Below, one piece after another: positions 21,680 through 32,732 of a stretch of 64,000 bases of DNA. A program made the translations under genes and the position numbers. The notes beneath the pieces were generated by a model. That model saw only the letters and a program-made list of their open reading frames with translations, ran no database searches and was not told where the DNA came from. This DNA is from Macrotrachela quadricornifera (taxonomy: Eukaryota > Rotifera > Eurotatoria > Philodinida > Philodinidae), in NCBI GenBank assembly GCA_022393335.1, contig JAJEKB010020163.1, forward strand, positions 195,371-259,370. Reading direction: 5' to 3'. Every line of letters starts with the position of its first letter. Within the stretch, counting starts at the first letter, position 1.

Positions 21680-24639
21680 ATTTATGAATCTACTGTAGTT
21701 TAGTTCTTCGTTATGTTACTGTTACTAGCCTATATTAGAATAATAATCAATGTTTTTGATAACTATCATTTGATTTCAATGTAAAAAAACGGATGAATAA
21801 AGATATTTTCCAAATAAAAGAATAATATAGTGAGTAATCATCAGAGATATTGCAAACGGGAGAAATAGAGGATGAGCCTGACGCCAATCTTAAAAAATTG
21901 TTGTTTCTCTGCATTGGAACTAGATATTTTTCTTCATTTTTAATCAATACTTTTCCTGGAATTGGTCAATACCCTTCCTTAATTGTTGATTCACCTATTT
22001 CTCTCCGATCAATCCTGAATACTTTCTAACACATCTAGAAATACTATCTTCTTCAACTCATCTGTATAGTAAATGATTATGAAAGCATGAGAAGCATTAA
22101 TAATATAGATCCAATACTTTACTTAAGAGAGCCTCCTCCTCGGAAAAGTCGAAATTGAGTTTTTGTCATAGAAAAATGCGGCAAAGTTTTCTCTTTCAGA
22201 ATATTTATGATTTTTCGAAAAACAAACAGATTTGGACTCACAATCATGTTTTTTTTTGTTGAATAGAGAATAACTAGGACTAGATCATAATAGGCTCCGA
22301 TTTTAGAATTTCTCTTCTGCTCAAATAAAAAACTCAGATATTTCATATATATTAACACTTTGAATTTGAACTTTTTTCGAAAAAGTATTTTTATAAATCA
22401 AACAAAGGAAAATTCAAAAAATGGAACATGTGAGGATCTATTCCTAAGATCAATCTACAATTTAATAATCACCCCGACATGATTATCTAGTAATCCCATT
22501 GTAAAAACCTTCCGGGCGTAAAGGCTAATGAATCGACTGAAACTTGTGCATATCTTTGAGATTTAGGAGAGATATTTTAACCATAATCTATTCTAATCAA
22601 GACTAACATTCTTCCAAATTTTAGTTGAAATCGGATGAGAAAATCAAAACACATACTCTCAACAATATAAGCGTTATAGAGACAGTTATTGAGCATTTTA
22701 ACAACCTTCTTCATCAGTTAATGAACGTATAATTATGTGTGTACATACATACTTTTTTTTTCATCTTCTCTTCTCCTTTATTGCATAATGTCGGTCTAGA
22801 TCAATATTTTTTTCTTTTTCCTCGTCCGTGAGAATTATTAAAATTCTCGCATTCTTTCTTAACCGATTTGTTTTTCTTTACTTTACATAACCAGAAAGAA
22901 GAGATAAGATATTATCTTCTTTCTCTCGTATTAACCTAAATTTGAGGAATGAGACACATCTGTTACCCACCTTCTTCTCGTTCCTTTCTCTCTCCCTCTC
23001 TCTTTGTCTTTTTCTGTTGTATGAACAGACTTGTTATTTTTAAATATAGTTAGAATTGAGGAACGAAATTAAAGTTGAAATTGATTTTAAAGTCGAGCTA
23101 CATTTTATATAGCAATAAGGACTTCTTCGACCAAGACAACCGATCAGTAATTTAGCAAAACTAAAAAGCACTCTATACTCAAGTATTATTTTGGTAGTAA
23201 GTGCATTGTCTCTTTTTTCAATTACATTGACTTTTATGACAAAAAATATTTAAGAGTCAAAGAAAAATGAATAGATGATTAAAATACTGATTTGATGGAA
23301 TATCTTTATAGTGTTTTATTTGAGTTTCAGTTGTTTCCATTATTTTAATTTTCATCAGTTTATATGATTCGAAGGCCTCTCAAAATAGTTGAGTATTGTA
23401 TTTTTATTTAATGTGAACAATACACCATTTTTATTAGTATATATATATTTCTATTTAATTGTTTTCTTCGATTCATGGGCCTTTGTAAGTTAGTGTTATT
23501 CTTCCTGTGTAACTCAATATGTATATAATCCGAAAATTTTCATTTTTATAGTGAAAAATAAGTATGAAACTTGTTCTAATCGATTCATTTTCTCTTGTGT
23601 GTTAATGATGAAATTACGGTCTGTGAAAAATGTTTGTTATCTTATAAGGTTTGATCAAGAAAGAAACGAAATTTGAATATATTGAGTTTTTTTTTAATAG
23701 AGAGATAACTAGTTAAAAGTGAGAGAATAGAAAAAATAGATAAGAAAAACGAATGTACAAATAATAGAAACGATCATATATATGTTTATATAAGGGCTTT
23801 GGATGAGATGAAACAATCCCATCTTATGGGATGAGAAATTTTAAAGAGTTTTTTCCCTTAAAAAGGCAACATGGTAGAGGATTGAAATTATTTAAAATTT
23901 CAAATATCTGATTCTATAATCTAAAGTCATGCTGGAGTTTTGGAATTTACTTTGGAGCTTATGTCAGTTCTTATTTGGTCTATTTAAAAATAAACTAATT
24001 GAGTTCAAACAATCGAATATAAAATATCGAAATTGTTATTAAATATATTCATATTGAAAAAATTTTTCATATATATTGCTACCATTAATCATTGAATAGA
24101 AAAGGATAATAACTCTTTTTTGTTATGTTAAAAATTGAAATTGAATTATTAAATTATCTGATGATGATTCATCCAGTCATTTACAAACATCTACGTAGCT
24201 ATTGTCGCTCTCATTCCTTTGTATTCATAGGAACAATGATGCAATTTTTCATCGTGTGAGGAAAGAAAAAAATCGGCGATTTGATTACGATAAAATTACG
24301 AAATACAATACTGATATAATGTCATCATCAGTAGTGTTGATCGAATTAATAAATGTGCTATGAAATTGTATGTTTTTTATATTATTTGATGAATGTAAAA
24401 TGTCATAAGCTCATCCTATCTTATCCCACATAGAGTTCTAGTATGTATAGCATCATATTGTAATATAAATAGTAAATGGGAAAAACTCATTAATGGAGAA
24501 AGTTCTCACATATATTAACAAAAAACATTAGGGGAAATTCTCACAGTTATTTATCACTAAATCATAATGACAAAATATAATCTTGTTTTTAGAAGTAATC
24601 TATATAAATACTATACTACGAATATCAAGAATCCCAAAA
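21680..24639. other. AT-rich intergenic DNA upstream of the glucanase gene
   Basis: No coding region is supported. A CT-rich tract lies around 22970-23020 (ttctctctccctctctcttt). Nothing else stands out. Confidence 0.5.
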
Positions 24640-26308
24640 ATGATATCTTATTGGACATTAATTGGATTTTTTACCATTAATTTCTTATGTCTTGACTTAG
24701 TCAAATGTAATATCAATTGGAATGGAAATAATTGGGCACATAGTTGTGATTTTAAAGGAAATGATCTTTCAAATGCTCGAACTGCACCTGAACATTGTGG
24801 TGGAAAATGTGCTAAAACTCACGGATGTACACATTTTGCATGGACAAAATGGAATGGTGGTACTTGTTGGATGAAAAAGAGTCATATTTCTAAAGATAAT
24901 GCCTTTTCAACAAAAGATCGAAATATGGTCTGTGGTGTAGTAGGTAGGAAATACTATCTTTATGATGACTAAATGCTTAAGACATCAAAGATATTTCTTA
25001 AACTTATTATTTGTTAATATCTATCACTGTTGTGTATAAAAATATACTTTATTTTAGGACAGACAGATACTAAATGGGTTCGTGTATGGGAAGATAATTT
25101 CGATTGGAATGGTGGAGTCGATCTTAATAAATGGAATTTTGATGTTGGTGGACATGGATGGGGTAAATATTATTTTTCAATTTCATTCTGTTTTTTTTTG
25201 TATGTATCATATGTATATACATAATAAATTTAGGCAACAATGAAAAACAATATTATACACACAATCGAAGGGAAAATGCACGATGTGAATTATTTCCCGG
25301 AAGTAAAAATGGCCGTCTCATTATTGAAGCACGTCGAGTAAGAATAGAAAAGAAGAACTTGAACAAAATCTGTTTTTCATATATCTCGTAGGAGAATATG
25401 GAAAATTCTCAGTTTACTTCGGCTCGTCTCAAAAGTAAGGTTGCATGGACATATGGTCGTTTACAAATTCGTGCTAAATTGCCTGATGGTCGTGGTATAT
25501 GGCCAGCACTTTGGATGGTAACTATACATTGAAACTTTTCTTTTTAATCTAAATTTAATACATGATAGTTGCCAGAAAAAACAACATACGGTGATAAATA
25601 TTGGCCAGATAATGGTGAAATGGATTTAATGGAACAAGTAGGTTATGAACCATTCCGCATTCATTCAAGCGTACATACAGAAGCAAATAATCATCCAAAG
25701 AAAACTCAACCAACAAATTTCGTGGATGTTAATGATGCTGTTTCAAATTTTAAAATTTATACACTTGATTGGAATGTCGATAAAATTGAAATGTTCGTTG
25801 GAAGTGATACAGATCCATTAGCTAATCGTATTTTAATTTGGAATAAACAAGGTGATTGGAAAAAATGGTAAGATTTCAATTTTCGAGATGAAAATATTTA
25901 CATATTTTTTAGGCCATTTGATAAACCATTTTTTGTTCTTATGAATGTTGCTGTCGGAGGTGATTGGTGAGTATATAAACATTAGCAAGTACTAATAAAT
26001 ATCATATATTAGAAAGAAAAATTTATTGTTTCTTAGTTACAAAAAAAAGAGAATGCTTTGGAATAACATTTGTCATCAGTATTATTGTGATTAAATCGAG
26101 TATTGTATCGATTTAGACAAATTTAGAGTTTCAATAAAATTTTAGCCATTGATGAGAAAAGATTATTCATAGTTTTCAAATAAGCGAAAATTTTTCAAAA
26201 TTTTTTGAAATATATTTATTTTTTAGGGGTGCTGCACGAGGTATCGATTACAATATTTTTCCTCGTCGAATGGAAATTGATTGGGTGCATTATTATCAAC
26301 GACGCTAA
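24640..26308 (+). CDS. Secreted PAN/apple-GH16 beta-1,3-glucanase-like enzyme, 7 exons, 357 aa
   Basis: Exons 24640-24943, 25058-25162, 25234-25337, 25392-25517, 25569-25867, 25913-25966 and 26227-26308 join in frame to a TAA stop. The ATG at 24640 begins a signal peptide (MISYWTLIGFFTINFLCLDL); an upstream in-frame Met at 24583 would bury it. Residues about 24-100 resemble a PAN/apple domain (CDFKGNDL...CGGKCAKTHGCTHFAW...TCWMKK). The rest is a glycoside hydrolase family 16 fold: WEDNFDW, LNKWNF, GRLIIEAR, TYGRLQIRAKLPDGRGIWPALWM. The active-site signature GEMDLMEQ has E230 as expected nucleophile and E235 as acid/base, and the end is MEIDWVHYYQR. Such enzymes cleave beta-1,3 or mixed-linkage glucans and fit digestion of algal or fungal walls, or glucan recognition. 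The protein looks intact. AATAAA is at 26371. Confidence 0.9.
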
Positions 26309-26370
26309 ACATTTGAACATATATTTACAATTCATTCTATTCTACTTTATTCTTTTCTTTGTTTTAAATG

Positions 26371-26376
26371 AATAAA
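26371..26376 (+). terminator. Poly(A) signal of the GH16 gene
   Basis: AATAAA lies 63 bases after the stop codon, followed closely by a second A-rich stretch (aaataaaagg). Confidence 0.55.
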
Positions 26377-26379
26377 AAT

Positions 26380-27473
26380 AAAAGGAACTATCAAATAATT
26401 AGCATTTCTAATATCCTTTTCATTCATATTCATTTACTAATCATATAAAAGGTGTCTTAGAAATTCAGATATATTTTTAAAATTCATCATTCATGTATTC
26501 AACCGAAGCAAAGCCATTTTTAGTTTTGTTTTAATGAATGGTTATAACTCATACAGAAAAGCAATTAAAGAATTAGTGATTGATGAAATGTTATTTTTCA
26601 AGATAATCAAGATCATAAATAAAGCGATAGTTTTGAATACTATTAAATATGGTTAATATAAATTGAATTGATCCAAAAATTTGTGCTGCAAAATTAACTA
26701 ACATTTGATCTATAGAAAATGTTTGGAGTATATTAAAAAAGAAATTATAAAGGTAAGAACAATCGAAATTAATATCGATCGAAACGGGACATTGAGAACT
26801 TGTTATGTTTCTTTTTCTTTCGATAAATTGAGTTATTTTAACACTAGAATGATGAATTTTAAAAATATATTAGAATAGCTGAAACATCCATTATTTATTC
26901 GTAAAACACTTTTTTCCAATCTGACACTTCGAAATAACTATAATCAATGTTCTGAATATTGTTTTAATCATTATGACTGTGTATTACTCCCTGTATTTAA
27001 AGTCATGTATTTGTCAGTATATAGATTGGCTGTCGTACAGCAATTGATGAATGATAACACTATTGATTTATATTCCAAAGATTGAATCAAATCAAGTTTC
27101 ACTCATGTGAGTAACCCTTGTTGCATGTGATAAAAAACTTGATTTTCGAACAATTAGAGCACTACATTAGAGATGCAAGTCTCGGCAGTTTTACAATATC
27201 AATACTAGTCTTACTCTACTATAGACATTTGTTACCGTAACACAGAAATTTAAACATGCCATAGTATCATTCATTTCAATTTTTTCTTTTTCTTTTCTAT
27301 ATCAACAGATGACACTTGATACGTTTCTCTTTGCCGTTCTTTAACTTTGACATCTGTGAAATTATCTTCGAATTGTATAGTAAATGTAGACATGCTATAC
27401 AATATCTCACCATAAGAAGCAGCAAAGGAAGAATTTTTTCGTATTCTTACAGCATTTTCCAGCATAAGCCACT
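26380..27473. other. Intergenic DNA, no gene seen
   Basis: AT-rich sequence without recognisable coding or repeat structure. A 64-residue minus frame at 27271-27465 is Lys/Ser-rich and unsupported. Confidence 0.45.
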
Positions 27474-27688
27474 ATATGATGCGTTATAGCGATTTCTAGA
27501 AAATTGTAAATGTTTTGGATTATCAAATTAATTTCTGGAGAATAAATATGCTCTTTGGAAAGACATAATAGACTTTTCTCTCGATGAGATGAAGGCGAAA
27601 GATTATGCTCATTATATCTACTTTAAAATCTTTCTTTGTAAATGTATTCAGAATGAATCTTCCGGAAATCGCTATAACGTGTTGAATC
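27474..27688. mobile_element. MITE, GCGTTATAGCG-type ends, simple copy
   Basis: The left end has atatgatgcgttatagcgat followed by ttctagaaaatt. The right end has ttccggaaatcgctataacg followed by tgttgaatc, the inverted counterpart. The interior includes ttctctcgatgagatgaagg, which is also found in the expanded relative at 30182-30680. No target duplication is clear. It is non-coding and about 215 bases long. Confidence 0.7.
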
Positions 27689-28326
27689 GCTTTGTGAAAG
27701 AGTTTGTCGCTAAGTGTTTTTATTAGTTTTTCTCGTATTAGCTAAACAATATATTCATTGTATTATCTTTTATTTATAGTGAAATACCATTGAAAATAAA
27801 GTCTGAGTTAATGAACAGAAACCTCACCGAGCATTCGGTGCCAGTATACACACAGACTAACCATTAACTTGCAAAAACCTTTTCTGATTAATTTCTGATT
27901 ATGAAAAAAATTTTTGATTCTTAATTTTTTTTATGTGGCAACCATGGTCTCCATACACAACGGCAAATGTTTAATAAGAGTGGTGAAAAAGAAAGGCTTC
28001 ATAAAAATAGTTTGACATAAATTCTTTTTGTGCATTATTGTAAGTATTGATTTATTTTCATATTATTTTTTTCATTTCTGCGCACCACTTAAGTCAACTT
28101 AAAATCAGTCCAAACATTTTCTTAACGCTTTTACTTAAGAGTAAAAGACGTGAGAGAAAGAATGAGTAGCAAATCAAAGCTCTTTAAGCAACAAAAAATT
28201 AATTAACGTGCTTATTGTCATACTATGATATATACAGAGAGGAAAATGTTTTGGCCATAATGAAAACAGTTATTTTCAGAAATTGTACCAAATGATCTAA
28301 ACTGAAGTTCATTAATCTGGGAACCG

Positions 28327-28662
28327 GAATTTTCAGCATAGGAACGTTCAGCACTAGGAATAATCAGCACGCAAACCTTCATCATGAAAAACCACCCCAT
28401 GAGAGTCTTAGTGCGGGTGCCGATACCGGTAGGTATAGGTTAGATAATAAACGTAAATGTGGGTGTGGGTACGGATGAAAATGAGTTAGAAATACATTTC
28501 ACGGACCCACATATTGAGAAGAATGTCCGGTAGCAACCGAACACGCATCCAGTACTTGCAGTCACGCTATTATTCGCACTAAGAGTCTCACGGTGTGTTT
28601 TTCATGATGGACGTTCGCATGCTGACTGTTCCTAGTACTGAACTTTCCCATACTAAAAATTT
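28327..28662. mobile_element. Foldback element with about 85-bp inverted arms
   Basis: The left arm (28327 to about 28418) reads gaattttcagcataggaacg ... cttcatcatgaaaaaccacc ... gagagtcttagtgcg. The right arm (about 28577-28662) is its inverted copy with about 15-20% differences. The 160-base core contains gataccggtaggtatagg and tgtgggtgtggg (28459-28470). It is non-coding. Confidence 0.7.
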
Positions 28663-28899
28663 ACCAACCCCATTTAATCTATATTATACTTTTATATATT
28701 TATATACTAGCAGAAGTACTCGGTGTTGCTTTGGAAAGTTCAATTTAAATATGTAGACATGCAAAATTCTCATTGAGTTCGAGGCCATACAGAAAAACCT
28801 AAGTAGTAGAGAGAACCCTTCTAAAACATCGATTTGTCGATAGAACTGCAAAAACAAAAAAGCACGTTTGATCGAAACAAAGCAGAACACTACATCTAA

Positions 28900-30080
28900 T
28901 TATACTAGAACGTCTAGTTCACAATCTTTATTTATCGGCAGAATTACAACGATGAATCGCATCTTGTGTCGCTAGATTTACACGAAGGAGACAACACCTA
29001 TTTTCGGGATTCCCGACATTCTGCTGATTGGAATCAATTATCTCATGCTTGGGAATTTTCCATTATTATAGAGACGGCAGATGGTACCGTCCGTATCAAT
29101 TATAAGTGTTGGAGATCCTCGTTAATTCGCTCCGAACAACCCACTATTGTATTTTAACGACACGGGAGAACACAATGTGATTACAGGAATTCTAAAGGAC
29201 ACTGTCGACTGGAATTCAGCTGTTTCTCTCTTGAGTTACACTGTGCTCTGAATGGTCCAATGAAAGACAAACGGAAAGATTTTAGCTCGAAGCAGCCTTT
29301 GGTAATCTAGGAAATCTATATCTATGAGCTAGTAGTTGGCGTACAAACTTTTCACAATGACAGATCACTAACTTGAAATCCTCATCGCAAATGATCCTTG
29401 AAAAACCGATTTCCAGAAAACTCGAACTATATTTGACATGAATCACCCAGCAGAGAGTCGAGTTTAATAGATTTCAAATTCCTGATGTCCTTCCACAGAT
29501 CATCCAATGATATTCGTTTTCCCGAAAACTCGATTCCTATTGGTTTTTGTCCAACCAATAAGATCTCAATCTGAATAGACCCTAGATTCGAACTAATTGC
29601 CCTTGAAAACATCTGGTCAAATGTTTTCTGCGTGCTTAGAAAAGTCTGCTAAGTCATTTTTTGATACTGCAGAATGCTGCAATCTCATTGGTCAGATACA
29701 TAATCCGCCCTTTCTCTGGGGGCGGATCGTTTTCTTTCCGTAAAAAGTAGTCTTTGAATTTCTTCTGAACAAAAGGATCTATCCTGCAATGTATGGTTGC
29801 ATTTGCTCATATGGTGCGGAATTGCATAAAGACCAGACAGATGGACAAATATTTTTCTTTATATGCACAGATAGTTCCGTGAAAGATGTTTCCTAGGACA
29901 GTTGCTTCCGCGACGGTTGCTTCCCAGCGACATTTTCTCTTGAGGCCAAGAGCTAGCCCCAGTCCAAAACGAAACTCACTCTCTGTCTCGTTCACATCCA
30001 CACCCTCACCCACACCCACGTCTACTTGGGGTGTAAGTGTCGTTGGGGGACAACTGTCTGGGAGCATAACTTGTGTTGCC
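28900..30080. other. Unclassified, less AT-rich intergenic block
   Basis: Base composition is more even than in neighbouring DNA. Frames such as 28966-29157 plus and 29427-29612 minus have unusually mixed amino-acid content (for example DNTYFRDSRHSADWNQ) but match nothing I know and end without splice signals. A short hairpin atccgccc ... gggcggat occurs at about 29701-29730, and a CA-rich stretch (ccacaccctcacccacaccc) at about 29998. This may be remains of an old transposon or gene; I cannot decide. Confidence 0.35.
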
Positions 30081-30289
30081 ATATATAGATATCAGAGCTC
30101 GACATGGATCACTTTTTTGTGACTCGACCCGACCCGAGGACAGTTTAATCTGACCTGACTCAACTCGAAAACAGTTGAATCATATGATGTGTTATAGCGT
30201 TTTCCAGGAAATCGTATGTATCTTGGATATCAAATAAATTTCCGGAAATTGAATTTGCTCATGGGACAGTATAATAGAATATGATCCAT

Positions 30290-30600
30290 AATCGGCATAA
30301 TGGGCATAATCGGCATAATGGACATAATCGGCATAATGGGCATATCTCTCGATGAGGGTGCCACGGAAACGCGACGGATCACTCAGNNNNNNNNNNATCA
30401 CTCAGTGTGCATATCTCTCGATGAGGGTGCCACGGAAACGCGAAGACATACGGAAAATATGCCGATTATGTCTATTATGCCCATTATGCCGATTATGCCC
30501 ATCATGCCGATTATGCCCATTATGCCCATTGTGCCCATTGTGCCCATTATGCCGATTATGTCGATTATGCCCATAATGTCCATTATGCCCATTATGCCAG
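30290..30600. repeat. 9-bp minisatellite in two inverted arrays
   Basis: The left array (30290-30345) is (CGGCATAAT/GGGCATAAT)n. The right array (about 30455-30597) is the inverted form (ATGCCGATT/ATGCCCATT)n, about 15 units. They flank two direct copies of a gagggtgccacggaaacgcg block separated by a 10-N gap (30387-30396). The two arrays can pair into a long hairpin. Open frames here translate to (MPI)n or HNGHNGH and are repeat artefacts. Confidence 0.85.
30387..30396. other. Assembly gap (10 N)
   Basis: Ten Ns between two copies of atcactcag; probably a collapsed tandem duplication within the nested MITE. Confidence 0.95.
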
Positions 30601-30944
30601 TGAAACTTTAGGTCGCTGTATCTGTTCTTATAGCTGTCGCAAAAATGAATTTCCCGGAAAACGCTATAACGCATCGAATCAGTTGAATCTGACCTGACCC
30701 AACTCGAAAACAGTTGAATCTGACCCGATCCAATCCGAGATTTAAGATAATTTTTGGATAATCAAAGTGAATTTTTTTCAGGAATTAAGGGTCTTTTCAC
30801 TGTGTTTGTGCGAGTTCTTGCAACATTCAAAAGAATGAAATCATTATCTCACCTAGAACTGCTGTTTGTCTTATGTAAAATTCGATATCAGTAAGTTTTT
30901 TTGTGATCTGAGCCGATCCGAGTCGAGCTCTGATAGATATACTT

Positions 30945-31700
30945 CATAGAAAGGTACTAATAAGGGATACAAATTGTCACTGGTATTTAGAAGTAACTTC
31001 AGATGATCATCTGCTATGGTTTAAAGATGTAACTGGTCATCACACCTATAATCCTTTGAGAGCTATCTGAAGGTGCACTGCGAAAAAGACGTGCTTATAG
31101 AAACCGAATCTCTTCCTAAAGCTGTTTCAGAAATCTAAAAAGGAATATGCGGAAAGACTTCCAAACTCATCTGGAATTTCCGAGGACATCTTATGGATTT
31201 CAGAGTGTTCAGAAACTGTTAGATTTTCAAAGAATCAAATCTGAAAGTCATGAACTGTATTCTGAGAAAGTGTGGTACTATTTCTGACAACTTGAAGATT
31301 TCCGCAAAAAGCTTTAACTTGTCTCTGTATATCTTTGCATTTTCGATTTTTGAATACACAAAATGTTGAAAGTATTTTCTAGAAGTTCAGAATGATTTCC
31401 GAGCATATCTGGACGATACTCTAAGCTTTTTGGGAAAAATCATGAAGAGTCATTATGTTTTATAGAAAACTCGAACAGCATCGGGCTACTTTTTTTATTT
31501 TCATATTCTCATTGTATAAGTCATAGATTGAAGCGTTCAGTAGAGTCATGTTGTCCTTGAGAGAATCTTGTTTTAAAACTGTGATAATTAATTACGTTGC
31601 AATAAAATATTAGAATAAACGTTTTGTTAAAAAAGATGAATATTTAAATTTCTAACTACATAAGTTGAGTTCATTTTGAATAAAAATATATGAATAAATT
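30945..31700. other. Intergenic DNA, no gene seen
   Basis: Mixed-composition then AT-rich DNA without open frames or clear repeats. The stretch 31080-31440 is less AT-rich and may be older element debris. Confidence 0.4.
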
Positions 31701-31705
31701 GAAGA

Positions 31706-32732
31706 TTAAATTGAAAGATTTGAAAGAGAAAATAGTTTAATGATAAAATAAAGGCATATAAATACAATGATATTATTTGGTACTTCTGAAAAAAAAGAAT
31801 TTCTTCATATGATAAATATAATCATTTAATAACTTACTTCTGATACTATTCCCTATTGGTATTACCATTGTTGTTGTTGTTCTTCTATATGAAGCAAGAC
31901 AAGTTGTTAAATTGTAATTACAATAGTTTTCAGTACAAAAACATCTTTGCATATTCAATTCTACAGTATTATTCCCATCCATATAGCGTAAAATATATTT
32001 TATATAGAAAGATGTTAATGTTTCATTGTAAAACAATGTTGTACTTGATTCCTGATTATATTGATATACTCTAGAAAGTGCTCCAGATAGATAAAACGTG
32101 TAAATATCTGTGGTCAGTGCAGCAGTAAATGGTTCGTCTTCACTTAAACTGTACATACATAGTACTGTATGGCTACGAGTATATTCATTGCATTTTTGAA
32201 TATCAATAAAAGGAGAAACAAAACTTGCACAATAATAACTTGCATTTGATGAATCAGATGTATCATAACAAGATACTTGTGTATTCAGTTCAGGAATCAT
32301 TGAAGTAAGAACAGGAGGTGCAGAATTTGTTTCTAATTGATTAGTAACTGATGATTTACATGAAGTAAAATTAACATTACACATATCTGTAGCACAAGTA
32401 CACAGTATTGATATATCAGAAGAATCAAATTCCAAAGGTGAACACAATCCAAAACCAATATCAGTTGTATCTGTAAATCCAGTACATCGTTTAGCAATAT
32501 TTTTATATATACTTGTTACTTTCATATAATCATATTCTATTTTTGATGATGAACCATTAGAATAATATTGATAAGAGCAATATTCCGAGTTAGTTTCCAC
32601 ATTACCATAATAGTAGCATCGTAAATTAAGACGATTTGGTGTTTTATTGGCTACTGTCGATATATCACCATTGAAAAATCCTTCACTAGATTCAGTCAAT
32701 AACAACATTAATAGAATTATTTTAAACGACAT
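31706..32732 (-). CDS. Ly6/uPAR-like, probably GPI-anchored surface protein, 2 exons, 324 aa
   Basis: Exon 1, complement(31838..32732), starts at MSFKIILLMLLLTESSEG, a signal peptide; nine upstream in-frame residues are excluded. It ends at a GTAAGT donor. A T-rich acceptor (TTTTTTCAG) starts exon 2, complement(31706..31785), in frame. The body has two cysteine-rich parts, each ending in a CxC-x4-5-C-N-type signature (CTCATDMCN and CFCTENYCN) typical of Ly6/uPAR three-finger domains, with many N-glycosylation sequons. Exon 2 adds a hydrophobic tail (NNIIVFICLYFIIKLFSLSN) that fits a GPI-attachment signal. Without the splice the frame would run into a basic, non-hydrophobic end, which supports the join. 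Role: probably extracellular surface; ligand unknown. Confidence 0.7.

Larger units (their letters stand above)
30182..30680. mobile_element. Nested MITE of the GCGTTATAGCG family, 9-bp duplication
   Basis: Ends atatgatgtgttatagcg and cgctataacgcatcgaatc are inverted relatives. The element is flanked by agttgaatc at 30173-30181 and 30681-30689, a 9-bp direct duplication of the host repeat. Host sequence therefore continues across the insertion, which shows that this MITE landed inside the hAT-type element. It shares its ends and the ctctcgatgag block with the copy at 27474-27688, but its middle has been expanded by a 9-base repeat and by a direct duplication of a block containing gagggtgccacggaaacgcg. 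Confidence 0.8.
30093..30932. mobile_element. Non-autonomous hAT-type element with perfect 8-bp duplication
   Basis: Termini CAGAGCTCGAC (30093) and GTCGAGCTCTG (ending 30932) are perfect inverted repeats. They are flanked on both sides by atagatat (30085-30092 and 30933-30940), an 8-bp target duplication as made by hAT transposases. Internal sequence is built from a roughly 32-base repeat (tctgacctgactcaactcg plus aaaacagttgaa), now interrupted by a second element at 30182-30680. No transposase is present. Confidence 0.85.

Noticed and set aside
30300..30674. Several open frames on both strands translating to (MPI)n or HNGHNGH-like repeats
   Set aside because: They are products of the 9-bp minisatellite, overlap each other on both strands and include the N gap; no start context or domain.
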